From NCBI RefSeq assembly GCF_044769865.1, contig NZ_JBIZWA010000001.1, positions 1,550,001 to 1,614,000 on the forward strand: DNA of 64,000 nt, written 5' to 3'. The DNA comes from Homoserinimonas sp044769865 (GTDB taxonomy: Bacteria > Actinomycetota > Actinomycetes > Actinomycetales > Microbacteriaceae). The notes beneath the pieces are model-generated. The model was not told where the DNA came from. It did not search any database and saw only the letters and a list, made by a program, of their open reading frames with translations. A program made the position numbers and the translations under genes. This document shows, piece after piece, positions 1 through 7,288 of the stretch (its first letter is position 1; each line of letters starts with the position of its first letter).

Positions 1-191
1 TCGACGGCAACGGCAACTACACCTTCGGTCTCAACGAGCAGTCGATGTTCCACGAGATCGACCAGGACAAGATCGACCGCGTTCGCGGCTTCGACATCAC
101 CATCGTCACGACGGCGAAGAACGACGACGAGGGCCGCGCCCTCCTCAAGGCCCTCGGGTTCCCGTTCAAGTCCGACGAGGCAAAGGCCTAG
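1..191 (+). CDS. rplE: Ribosomal protein L5, C-terminal part (5' end outside window)
   Basis: C-terminal 62 residues of large-subunit protein L5, which binds 5S rRNA in the central protuberance and contacts P-site tRNA. The frame runs from base 3. The stretches FGLNEQSMFHEID and GFDITIVTTAKNDDEG are typical of the L5 C-terminal half, and the protein ends KSDEAKA. The start is beyond the window edge. It heads an spc-type block and is followed directly by S8; no S14 gene lies in the 104-nt gap. Confidence 0.95.
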   Translation, partial: DGNGNYTFGLNEQSMFHEIDQDKIDRVRGFDITIVTTAKNDDEGRALLKALGFPFKSDEAKA

Positions 192-295
192 TAACACCCC
201 ACACCGCTGGAGGGCATCCGTCCTCCGGCACGATCGGCAGGGTCGGCATTCGTGTAACGGATGTCGAAACCGGCCGAGACAAGGAATAAGAACAC

Positions 296-694
296 ATGAC
301 AATGACAGATCCGGTCGCAGACATGCTGACCAGACTGCGTAACGCCAACTCGGCGCACCACGACACCGTGTCGATGCCGAGCAGCAAGCTCAAGACCCAC
401 ATCGCAGAGATCCTCCAGAAGGAGGGCTACATCAGCGGGTGGAAGGTCGAGGACGCCCGCGTCGGGCAGACCCTCACCCTGGAGCTGAAGTACGGCCCCA
501 ACCGCGAGCGCTCCATCGCGGGCATCAAGCGCGTCTCGAAGCCCGGTCTCCGGGTGTACGCGAAGTCGACTGAGATCCCCCGCGTTCTCGGTGGACTCGG
601 TGTGGCCATCCTGTCGACCTCCTCTGGCCTCCTCACGGACCGCCAGGCAACAAGTAAGGGCGTGGGTGGGGAAGTCCTCGCCTACGTGTGGTGA
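296..694 (+). CDS. rpsH: 30S ribosomal protein S8
   Basis: S8 (132 aa) is a primary 16S rRNA binder of the small-subunit platform and, in E. coli, the translational repressor of the spc operon. The N-terminus MTMTDPVADMLTRLRNAN and the C-terminal STSSGLLTDRQA...GVGGEVLAYVW are diagnostic, and the length is normal for the family. The start chosen is the ATG that gives the standard N-terminus; AAGGAA lies about 10 nt upstream. It is 104 nt after L5 and 6 nt before L6, so it belongs to the same operon. Confidence 0.98.
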   Translation: MTMTDPVADMLTRLRNANSAHHDTVSMPSSKLKTHIAEILQKEGYISGWKVEDARVGQTLTLELKYGPNRERSIAGIKRVSKPGLRVYAKSTEIPRVLGGLGVAILSTSSGLLTDRQATSKGVGGEVLAYVW

Positions 695-700
695 TCCGTC

Positions 701-1237
701 ATGTCACGAATCGGACGTCTGCCGATCGACATCCCCTCGGGTGTCGACATCAAGGTCGAGAACTCGGCCGTCATCGTCAAGGGTCCCAAGGGTGAGCTCT
801 CGCTCTCCGTTGCGAGCCCCATCGAGGTCAAGGTCGAGGACAACCAGGTCGTTGTGACCCGTCCCGACGACGAGCGCGAGTCGCGTTCGCTCCACGGCCT
901 GACCCGCACGCTCATCGCCAACAACATCATCGGCGTGACGCAGGGTTACACCAAGGGACTTGAGATCGTGGGTACGGGTTACCGCGTGGCGCAGAAGGGC
1001 TCCTCGCTCGAGTTCGCCCTCGGCTTCTCGCACCCCGTCACGGTCGACCCGCCTGCTGGCATCACCTTCTCGGTCGAGGGCAACAACAAGGTCACGGTTG
1101 CCGGCATCGACAAGCAGCAGGTCGGTGAGGTCGCCGCCAACATTCGCAAGATTCGCAAGCCCGAGCCCTACAAGGGCAAGGGTGTGCGCTATGCGGGCGA
1201 GGTCGTCCGCCGCAAGGCCGGAAAGGCTGGTAAGTAA
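701..1237 (+). CDS. rplF: 50S ribosomal protein L6
   Basis: L6 (178 aa) binds helix 97 of 23S rRNA near the factor-binding site. It starts MSRIGRLPIDIPSGV, has the two repeated beta-alpha domains of the family, and ends in the typical EPYKGKGVRYAGEVVRRKAGKAGK region. It begins 6 nt after S8 and its TAA is 2 nt from the L18 ATG, showing co-transcription. Length and sequence are ordinary; nothing unusual seen. Confidence 0.98.
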   Translation: MSRIGRLPIDIPSGVDIKVENSAVIVKGPKGELSLSVASPIEVKVEDNQVVVTRPDDERESRSLHGLTRTLIANNIIGVTQGYTKGLEIVGTGYRVAQKGSSLEFALGFSHPVTVDPPAGITFSVEGNNKVTVAGIDKQQVGEVAANIRKIRKPEPYKGKGVRYAGEVVRRKAGKAGK

Positions 1238-1239
1238 TC

Positions 1240-1611
1240 ATGGCTCTCGGAACACGAGGCAAGAGCAAGTCGGCCGCAAAGAGCCGTCGACACGCACGTC
1301 TTCGCAAGAAGATCGTCGGCACGGAGGTTCGTCCCCGTCTCGTCGTCACGCGCTCTGCGCGTCACGTCTTCGTCCAGGTCGTCGACGACAGCAAGGGCCA
1401 CACGGTCGCTTCCGCGTCGACCATGGAGGCAGACCTCCGCAGCTTCGACGGCGACAAGACCGCCAAGGCCCGCAAGGTCGGCGAGCTCGTCGCAGAGCGT
1501 GCGAAGCAGGCCGGCGTCGCTGACGTCGTCTTCGACCGTGGCGGCAACCGCTACGCCGGACGTGTCGCAGCGATCGCTGACGGCGCTCGAGAGGCTGGGC
1601 TGAACCTGTGA
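1240..1611 (+). CDS. rplR: 50S ribosomal protein L18
   Basis: L18 (123 aa) binds 5S rRNA together with L5. The basic N-terminus (GTRGKSKSAAKSRRHARLRKK) and the segment RPRLVVTRSARHVFVQVVDD, followed by the C-terminal FDRGGNRYAGRVAAIADGAREAGL, are the family signature. The stop TGA overlaps the GTG start of S5 in a GTGA arrangement, so translation of the two is probably coupled. Confidence 0.97.
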   Translation: MALGTRGKSKSAAKSRRHARLRKKIVGTEVRPRLVVTRSARHVFVQVVDDSKGHTVASASTMEADLRSFDGDKTAKARKVGELVAERAKQAGVADVVFDRGGNRYAGRVAAIADGAREAGLNL

Positions 1612-2321
1612 GCACTGAGAACACAACGAACAAGGAGCAGGCTGTGGCTGAAGTAGCCGAGGCGCCGGTGGAGACTGCCGCAGGCACGGAGTCCAACCGC
1701 AACGAGCCTCGCGAGGCCCGCCGTGGCGGTCGCGAGCGCAACCCCAACCAGCAGCGCGGTGCGCGTGACTCCGACAAGAGCCAGTTCCTGGAGCGCGTCG
1801 TCACGATCAACCGCGTGTCGAAGGTCGTCAAGGGCGGCCGCCGCTTCAGCTTCACGGCTCTCGTGGTCGTGGGTGACGGCAACGGACTCGTCGGCGTCGG
1901 CTACGGCAAGGCCCGCGAGGTCCCGACCGCGATCTCGAAGGGCGTCGAGGAGGCGAAGAAGAACTTCTTCCGCGTTCCCCGCGTCGGCAACTCCATCCCG
2001 CACCCCGTGCAGGGTGAGTCGGCCGCCGGTGTCGTGCTCCTCCGTCCCGCCGCGGCAGGTACCGGTGTTATCGCCGGTGGCCCCGTCCGCGCCGTGCTCG
2101 AGTGCGCTGGCATCCACGACGTCCTCAGCAAGTCGCTCGGCTCGTCGAACACGATCAACATCGTGCACGCGACCGTCACGGCACTGAAGGAGCTCGAGGA
2201 GCCCAGCGCCGTCGCAGCTCGCCGTGGACTCTCGATCGAGGATGTCGTGCCCGAGCAGATCCTCCGCATCCAGGCAGCCTCGGCGAAGGCCGCGGCTACG
2301 TCAGCAAAGGCAGGTGCCTGA
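1608..2321 (+). CDS. rpsE: 30S ribosomal protein S5 with N-terminal extension
   Basis: S5 (237 aa from the GTG that overlaps the L18 stop) takes part in mRNA unwinding and decoding fidelity. The S5 core starts near residue 58 (SQFLERVVTINRVSKVVKGGRR) and the second domain contains GVVLLRPAAAGTGVIAGG. Before the core lies a ~55-residue low-complexity segment, first acidic and alanine-rich and then arginine-rich. An internal GTG near 1644 is an alternative start that would remove about 12 residues of it. The stop shares a base with the L30 ATG. Confidence 0.95.
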   Translation: MSTENTTNKEQAVAEVAEAPVETAAGTESNRNEPREARRGGRERNPNQQRGARDSDKSQFLERVVTINRVSKVVKGGRRFSFTALVVVGDGNGLVGVGYGKAREVPTAISKGVEEAKKNFFRVPRVGNSIPHPVQGESAAGVVLLRPAAAGTGVIAGGPVRAVLECAGIHDVLSKSLGSSNTINIVHATVTALKELEEPSAVAARRGLSIEDVVPEQILRIQAASAKAAATSAKAGA

Positions 2322-2503
2322 TGGCTCGCCTCAAGGTAACCCAGATCAAGTCCAAAATTAGCGAGAAGCAGGACCAGCGCGACACGCTTCGCAGCCTTGG
2401 CCTCAAGCGGATCAACGACACTGTCGTCCGTGAGGACAATGCGCAGAACCGCGGATACGTCCGCAAGGTCGCTCACCTGGTGAAGGTCGAGGAGATTGAC
2501 TAA
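2321..2503 (+). CDS. rpmD: 50S ribosomal protein L30
   Basis: L30 is a 60-residue large-subunit protein, MARLKVTQIKSKISEKQDQ at the start and GYVRKVAHLVKVEEID at the end, with the conserved LRSLGLKRINDTVV in the middle. The ATG overlaps the S5 TGA by one base (TGATG), and its own TAA overlaps the L15 ATG (TAATG), so S5, L30 and L15 form a translationally coupled trio. Confidence 0.96.
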   Translation: MARLKVTQIKSKISEKQDQRDTLRSLGLKRINDTVVREDNAQNRGYVRKVAHLVKVEEID

Positions 2504-3258
2504 TGGCTGAAGAGAAGAAGTCGACCGCGAAGGCGGACTCGACCAAGGCTCCGGCCGCCGAGAAGGCTGCCCCCAAGAAGGACGCAGCGAAGGCCGCTGA
2601 GAAGGCGCCCGCCAAGAAGGCTCCGGCCAAGAAGGCTGCCGCCGAGAAGGCTCCCGCGAAGGCGGCTGCCGACAAGGCGCCCGCCAAGGCCGCTGCTGAC
2701 AAGGCTCCGGCCAAGAAGGCTCCGGCCAAGAAGGCTGCCGCGTCTGACGCTGCCGCTGAGAAGGCGCCGGCCAAGAAGGCTCCTGCGAAGAAGGCTGCCG
2801 CTCCCGCTGAGGAAGCGCGCCCGCAGGTGCTGAAGATGCACCACCTCCGTCCTGCCCCCGGATCCAAGACCGCCAAGACTCGCGTCGGCCGTGGTGAGGG
2901 CTCCAAGGGCAAGACGGCCGGTCGTGGCACCAAGGGCACCAAGGCCCGTTACCAGGTGCGCGTCGGCCTCGAGGGCGGCAACCTCAACAGCATCATGCGT
3001 GCTCCGAAGCTGCGCGGGTTCAAGAACCCGTTCCGCGTCGAGTACCAGGTCGTGAACCTCGAGAAGCTCGCGCAGCTCTACCCCCAGGGTGGTGATGTCA
3101 CCGTCAGCGACCTCGTCGCGAAGGGTGCCGTGCGCAAGAACGAGAAGGTCAAGGTTCTCGGGCAGGGTGACATTACGGTTAAGCTGAACGTTGCAGTGGA
3201 CAAGGTCTCCAGCTCGGCAGAGTCGAAGATCGTCGCAGCGGGCGGCTCCGTCAAGTAG
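2503..3258 (+). CDS. rplO: 50S ribosomal protein L15 with long Lys/Ala/Pro-rich N-terminal extension
   Basis: L15 organises 23S rRNA late in assembly. The normal L15 sequence begins only at about residue 112 (MHHLRPAPGSKTAKTRVGRG) and is complete from there (GYK/GTK-rich loop, VNLEKLAQLYPQG, AAGGSVK end). The first ~105 residues are repeats built from AEKAPAKKA and ADKAPAKAA units, like the C-terminal tail of histone H1. The long start is supported by GAGGAG 8 nt before the ATG and by the TAATG overlap with L30; the internal ATG at 2836 has no good ribosome binding site. Total length is 251 aa against about 145-150 for most L15 proteins. Confidence 0.95.
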   Translation: MAEEKKSTAKADSTKAPAAEKAAPKKDAAKAAEKAPAKKAPAKKAAAEKAPAKAAADKAPAKAAADKAPAKKAPAKKAAASDAAAEKAPAKKAPAKKAAAPAEEARPQVLKMHHLRPAPGSKTAKTRVGRGEGSKGKTAGRGTKGTKARYQVRVGLEGGNLNSIMRAPKLRGFKNPFRVEYQVVNLEKLAQLYPQGGDVTVSDLVAKGAVRKNEKVKVLGQGDITVKLNVAVDKVSSSAESKIVAAGGSVK

Positions 3259-3263
3259 TCGAC

Positions 3264-3294
3264 TCGGGTGGCCCCTGCTCAAGGGGCCACCCGA
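3264..3294 (+). terminator. Hairpin after rplO
   Basis: Perfect 12-bp stem (TCGGGTGGCCCC with its complement) and a 7-nt loop, 5 nt after the rplO stop. There is no T-run, so it may be a weak or partial terminator, or an mRNA processing or stability element between rplO and secY. Confidence 0.6.
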
Positions 3295-3326
3295 ACGGCT
3301 CACCCATAAGCACAACTGGAGGCTTC

Positions 3327-4649
3327 GTGTTCAGAGCTATCGCGCGCATTTTTCGCACGCCTGACCTGCGGCGCAAGATCGGCTTCACGCTCGGCATCGT
3401 TGCACTCTTCCGGCTGGGATCCTTCATCCCCTCGCCGTTCGTGGACTACGCGAACGTGCAGAGCTGCCTCGCAGCCAACACCGGCCCCGCCGGTCTCTAT
3501 GAGCTCGTCAACCTCTTTAGCGGTGGCGCTCTCCTTCAACTCTCGGTCTTCGCGCTGGGCATCATGCCCTACATCACCGCGTCGATCATCGTGCAGCTGC
3601 TGCGGGTCGTCATCCCGCACTTCGAGACCCTCCACAAGGAGGGCCAGTCGGGCCAGTCGACCCTGACGCAGTACACGCGCTACCTCACGATCGCGCTCGG
3701 CGTGCTGCAGTCGACCACCCTCATCACGGTCGCCCGGAGTGGCACGCTCTTTGGTGCCTCGGGTGCCCCCGAGTGCCAGTCCCTCATCACCAACGAGGCG
3801 TGGTACGCCATCCTCCTCATGGTCATCACGATGACCGCCGGCACCGGCCTCATCATGTGGATGGGCGAGCTCATCACCGAGCGCGGCATCGGCAATGGCA
3901 TGTCGCTCCTGATCTTCGTCTCGATCGCCGCGACCTTCCCCGCCGCGCTCTGGAGCATCGCGGTGGCCCGCAACTTCGAGACCTTCCTCATGGTGATCGC
4001 CGTGGGCATCCTGATCATGGGCGCCGTGGTCTTCGTGGAGCAGTCGCAGCGTCGCATTCCCGTCCAGTACGCCAAGCGCATGGTGGGTCGTCGCACCTAT
4101 GGCGGCAACAACACCTACATTCCCATCAAGGTCAACATGGCCGGTGTCATCCCGGTCATCTTCGCCTCGTCGCTGCTCTACCTGCCGGCGCTGGTCGCGC
4201 AGTTCAACCAGCCGGCCAACGGTGAGCTGCCCGCACCGTGGGTCACCTGGGTGCAGGACAACCTGACCTCGGGCGACAACCCGCTGTACATGGCGATCTA
4301 CTTCTTCCTCATCATTGGTTTCACCTACTTCTATGTCGCGATCACCTTCAACCCCGAAGAGGTTGCCGACAACATGAAGAAGTACGGCGGCTTCATCCCC
4401 GGGATCCGGGCCGGCCGCCCCACCGCCGAGTACCTCGACTACGTGCTCACCCGAGTGACCCTCCCGGGCTCGCTGTACCTCGGCCTCGTCGCCCTCATCC
4501 CGCTCATCGCTCTCGCAACTGTGGGCGCCAACCAGAACTTCCCGTTCGGTGGCGCGAGCATCCTGATCATCGTCGGGGTCGGCCTCGAGACGGTCAAGCA
4601 GATCGACTCCCAGCTGCAGCAGCGACACTACGAAGGACTGCTTCGATGA
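3327..4649 (+). CDS. secY: Protein translocase subunit SecY
   Basis: SecY (440 aa) forms the pore of the SecYEG channel in the cytoplasmic membrane. About ten hydrophobic segments are visible. Family stretches include the N-terminal LRRKIGFTLGIVALFRLGSFIPSPF, the plug region NLFSGGALLQLSVFALGIMPYITASI and GNGMSLLIFVSI. It starts at GTG preceded by TGGAGG. The ATG of adk overlaps the stop (ATGA), the usual secY-adk-map order. SecE is encoded separately at 41552. Confidence 0.98.
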   Translation: MFRAIARIFRTPDLRRKIGFTLGIVALFRLGSFIPSPFVDYANVQSCLAANTGPAGLYELVNLFSGGALLQLSVFALGIMPYITASIIVQLLRVVIPHFETLHKEGQSGQSTLTQYTRYLTIALGVLQSTTLITVARSGTLFGASGAPECQSLITNEAWYAILLMVITMTAGTGLIMWMGELITERGIGNGMSLLIFVSIAATFPAALWSIAVARNFETFLMVIAVGILIMGAVVFVEQSQRRIPVQYAKRMVGRRTYGGNNTYIPIKVNMAGVIPVIFASSLLYLPALVAQFNQPANGELPAPWVTWVQDNLTSGDNPLYMAIYFFLIIGFTYFYVAITFNPEEVADNMKKYGGFIPGIRAGRPTAEYLDYVLTRVTLPGSLYLGLVALIPLIALATVGANQNFPFGGASILIIVGVGLETVKQIDSQLQQRHYEGLLR

Positions 4650-5263
4650 CGCTTACCCCAGCGCACTCCAACGCCCGCCTCCTGATCGTCGGCCCTCCCG
4701 GTGCCGGCAAGGGAACCCAGGCAGCGCGCCTCACGGCTCGCTTCGGCATCCCGGCCATCTCGACCGGCGACATCTTCCGCGACAACATTGCTCGCCAGAC
4801 GCCGCTCGGTGTCGAGGTCAAGGCGATCGTTGACGCGGGAGACTACGTGCCCGACTCGCTGACCAACGCGCTCGTCGCGAGCCGCATCGAGGAGGAAGAC
4901 GCCCGTGACGGCTTTCTGCTCGACGGTTACCCCCGCACGCTCGACCAGGTTGCCTACCTCGACGAACTCCTTGAGGGCAAGGGCCAGTCTCTCGACGCCG
5001 TCATCCAGCTCGTCGCCGAACAGGACGAGGTTGTCGCCCGTCTGCGCAAGCGTGCCGTCGAGCAGGGGCGGGCGGATGACTCGGAGGAGTCGATCCGTCA
5101 CCGCCAGGAGGTCTACGCTCGCGAGACGCGGCCGCTGATCGACGTGTACAGCTCCCGCAACCTCCTTGTCGAGGTCGATGGCCTCGGCGAGGTCGATGTC
5201 GTGACGGAGCGCATCTTCGACGGACTCGCCGCCCGCGGCATCCGTCCCCTCGCCGTGCAGTAA
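4646..5263 (+). CDS. adk: Adenylate kinase
   Basis: Adenylate kinase (205 aa) interconverts ATP + AMP and 2 ADP. P-loop GPPGAGKGT at residues 16-24, AMP-binding STGDIFRDNI, and DGYPRTLDQ are present. It lacks the long LID insertion of E. coli Adk, as is usual for the short actinobacterial form. The ATG overlaps the secY stop (ATGA); this start gives a ten-residue N-terminal lead before the first beta-strand. map follows after 1 nt. Confidence 0.97.
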   Translation: MTLTPAHSNARLLIVGPPGAGKGTQAARLTARFGIPAISTGDIFRDNIARQTPLGVEVKAIVDAGDYVPDSLTNALVASRIEEEDARDGFLLDGYPRTLDQVAYLDELLEGKGQSLDAVIQLVAEQDEVVARLRKRAVEQGRADDSEESIRHRQEVYARETRPLIDVYSSRNLLVEVDGLGEVDVVTERIFDGLAARGIRPLAVQ

Positions 5264-5264
5264 C

Positions 5265-6089
5265 GTGCGCAAAGGCATCTACAAGAGCGCGGCCGACCTT
5301 CGGGGCATGGTTGCACCCGGGGTTCTGACGGCGAAGGCGCTCGATGCCGTTCGCGAGCGCATCGTGCCCGGAGCAACGACGATCGAGCTTGACGCGATCG
5401 CCGAGTCCGTCATCCGTGCCGGCGGGGGAGAGCCGAACTTCGCCCTTGTACCGGGCTACCGCCACACGATCTGCTCCTCGGTCAACGAGGATGTCGTGCA
5501 CGGCATCCCCGGCGACCGCGTGCTCGAGCCGGGCGACATCGTCTCGATCGACTGCGGCGCGCAGGTCAACGGCTGGAACGGCGACTCGGCCATCACAGTC
5601 GTGATCCCTGACCCCAGCCGTCCAGAGCTCGTCGCCGAGCGCCAGCGGCTTTCGGATGTCACGGAGGCCTCGCTCTGGCATGGCATCGCCGCGCTTGCCA
5701 AGGCGAAGCACCTCAACGAGGTCGGTTCGGCAATCGAGGACTACATCGACTCGCAGGGCGAGTTCGGCATCCTCGAGGACTACGTGGGGCACGGCATCGG
5801 CCGTTCCATGCACGAGGCGCCCACGGTGTTCAACTACCGCGTTCGCGACAAGGGGCCGGCAGTCAAGGCGGGCCTGTGCGTCGCGATCGAACCCATGGTC
5901 ACGCTCGGCGGTATCGACACATTCGTGCGCGAAGACGACTGGACGATCGCGACGGAGGACGGCACGGCAGCCGCCCACTGGGAGCACTCAGTTGCGGTGC
6001 ACGCGAACGGCATCTGGGTGACGACGGCGCATGACGGTGGCGCCGCCGCGCTGGCGCCGCTCGGCGTGACCCCCGTGCCGATTCCATGA
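5265..6089 (+). CDS. map: Methionine aminopeptidase, type I
   Basis: Removes the initiator methionine from nascent proteins. 274 aa, starting at GTG one base after adk. Metal ligands expected for the family are visible in SIDCGAQVNGWNGDSA (two Asp), GHGIGRSMHEAP (His), IEPMV (Glu) and WEHSVAV (Glu). There is no N-terminal zinc-finger extension, so this is the short type I form. It closes the secY-adk-map unit. Confidence 0.97.
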   Translation: MRKGIYKSAADLRGMVAPGVLTAKALDAVRERIVPGATTIELDAIAESVIRAGGGEPNFALVPGYRHTICSSVNEDVVHGIPGDRVLEPGDIVSIDCGAQVNGWNGDSAITVVIPDPSRPELVAERQRLSDVTEASLWHGIAALAKAKHLNEVGSAIEDYIDSQGEFGILEDYVGHGIGRSMHEAPTVFNYRVRDKGPAVKAGLCVAIEPMVTLGGIDTFVREDDWTIATEDGTAAAHWEHSVAVHANGIWVTTAHDGGAAALAPLGVTPVPIP

Positions 6090-6139
6090 GCTGCGGCATC
6101 CGTCGCCTGGGTTGCTCGGAGCGGGAGTATAGCGCCGAC

Positions 6140-6169
6140 TTGGCGAAACGCCCGGCAATCACCTAGGAT
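6140..6169 (+). promoter_or_regulatory. Candidate promoter of infA-rpmJ
   Basis: TTGGCG (6140-6145), an 18-nt spacer and TAGGAT (6164-6169) resemble a housekeeping sigma promoter. The predicted start near 6176 would give infA a leader of about 105 nt. The boxes match the consensus only moderately; TTGACC at 6169 has no good -10 partner. Confidence 0.4.
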
Positions 6170-6281
6170 TGACCTTTGGTGTCTGTGGGCCGTTTCTGCG
6201 TGCCCGACTTCCGCGTTTGGCGCGGGGCTTACGCCACAATCCGCATGACCAGCAATCAATACTTTTAGCGACGAAGAGGCT

Positions 6282-6503
6282 ATGGCCAAAAAAGACGGTG
6301 TCATCGAAATCGAGGGCTCTGTGATCGAGGCTCTGCCCAACGCGATGTTTCGCGTTGAGCTGACGAACGGTCACAAGGTGCTTGCCCACATCTCGGGCAA
6401 GATGCGCCAGCACTACATCCGCATCCTCCCCGAGGACCGCGTGATCGTCGAGCTGAGCCCCTACGACCTCACCCGCGGCCGGATCGTCTACCGCTACAAG
6501 TAG
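6282..6503 (+). CDS. infA: Translation initiation factor IF-1
   Basis: IF-1 (73 aa) binds the 30S A site during initiation. Almost the whole protein is the S1-like OB fold: AKKDGVIEIEGSVIEALPNAMFRVELTNGHKVLAHISGKMR...ILPEDRVIVELSPYDLTRGRIVYRYK. The length is standard. GAAGAGGC precedes the ATG. rpmJ, rpsM and rpsK follow, the usual actinobacterial infA-rpmJ-rpsM order. Confidence 0.98.
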   Translation: MAKKDGVIEIEGSVIEALPNAMFRVELTNGHKVLAHISGKMRQHYIRILPEDRVIVELSPYDLTRGRIVYRYK

Positions 6504-6513
6504 TGACGCACAA

Positions 6514-6567
6514 CGGATGCTCGTGCAGCATCCGGCTGGAAAGTAACGGCCCGCGGCATCCCGCGGG
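6514..6567 (+). promoter_or_regulatory. Two hairpins between infA and rpmJ
   Basis: CGGATGC (6514-6520) pairs with GCATCCG (6528-6534), and CCCGCGG (6550-6556) pairs with CCGCGGG (6561-6567) across a 4-nt loop. Neither is followed by a T-run. They lie within the transcribed gap, so a role in mRNA stability or partial termination is likelier than a full stop. Confidence 0.5.
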
Positions 6568-6596
6568 TACGAAGACAGCGAGATCAAGGAATCACC

Positions 6597-6713
6597 ATGA
6601 AGGTCAACCCCAGCGTCAAGCCCATCTGTGACCACTGCAAGGTCATCCGTCGCCACGGCAACGTGATGGTCATCTGCAAGTCGAACCCGCGTCACAAGCA
6701 GCGCCAGGGCTAG
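6597..6713 (+). CDS. rpmJ: 50S ribosomal protein L36
   Basis: L36 is 38 residues: MKVNPSVKPICDHCKVIRR at the start and SNPRHKQRQG at the end. Cys11, Cys14, Cys27 and His33 form the zinc-binding set, so this is the zinc-containing (C+) form. It lies 93 nt after infA, starting at an ATG after ATCAAGGAATCACC, and precedes the leader of rpsM. Confidence 0.97.
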   Translation: MKVNPSVKPICDHCKVIRRHGNVMVICKSNPRHKQRQG

Positions 6714-6784
6714 GTGCAACGCCCGCCGGTTGAGCCTGTCGAGACCAGCGGTACCCACAACTGAATATTCACGAAGAGCAGCAC

Positions 6785-6837
6785 CAGAACCCGCGTGCGG
6801 GGGAGACCACCGGTTGGAGGCCGGTGCACAGGTTCTG
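6785..6837 (+). promoter_or_regulatory. Structured leader of the rpsM-rpsK operon
   Basis: An outer stem CAGAACC (6785-6791) / GGTTCTG (6831-6837) encloses a hairpin CACCGG (6808-6813) / CCGGTG (6821-6826) and a small CCCG/CGGG hairpin that competes with the outer stem at its 5' side. The rpsM ribosome binding site AGGAGAA lies 20 nt downstream. This may be a ribosomal-protein autoregulatory site; which protein would bind is unknown. Confidence 0.4.
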
Positions 6838-6872
6838 CTCCAGACCTCCACCACTCATTAGGAGAAGCCACC

Positions 6873-7247
6873 ATGGCTCGTCTAGCAGGCGTAGACATTC
6901 CGCGCGACAAGCGTGTTGAAGTCGCACTCACCTACATCTACGGCGTTGGCCGCACCAAGTCGCTCCAGGCGCTTGAGGCCACCGGTATCGATGTCAACAT
7001 CCGCGTCAAGGACCTCACCGACGACCAGCTCGTCGCGCTCCGTGACTACATCGAGGGCAACTACAAGGTAGAGGGTGACCTCCGCCGCGAGGTCGCCGCC
7101 GACATCCGCCGCAAGGTCGAGATCGGCAGCTACCAGGGCATCCGTCACCGCCGTGGCCTGCCCGTCCACGGTCAGCGCACGAAGACGAACGCTCGCACCC
7201 GCAAGGGCCCGAAGCGCACCGTCGCCGGCAAGAAGAAGGCGCGCTAA
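6873..7247 (+). CDS. rpsM: 30S ribosomal protein S13
   Basis: S13 (124 aa) sits in the head of the 30S subunit and bridges to L5. MARLAGVDIPRDKRVEVALTYIYGVG at the start, GSYQGIRHRRGLPVHGQRTKTNARTRKG and the basic C-terminal tail are canonical. The start ATG is preceded by AGGAGAA at proper spacing. rpsK follows after 41 nt. Confidence 0.98.
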   Translation: MARLAGVDIPRDKRVEVALTYIYGVGRTKSLQALEATGIDVNIRVKDLTDDQLVALRDYIEGNYKVEGDLRREVAADIRRKVEIGSYQGIRHRRGLPVHGQRTKTNARTRKGPKRTVAGKKKAR

Positions 7248-7288
7248 GCCTTCCGGCTTCGCCCAACACAAGGTTCTAGGAGAAGACA

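Noticed and set aside
2530..2800. Repeated GCTCCGGCCAAGAAG-type DNA
   Set aside because: Codon-level repeats of the L15 tail, in frame; not a separate repeat element.
6169..6197. TTGACC at 6169 as the -35 of infA
   Set aside because: No acceptable -10 lies 16-19 nt downstream; TTGGCG/TAGGAT just upstream fits better.
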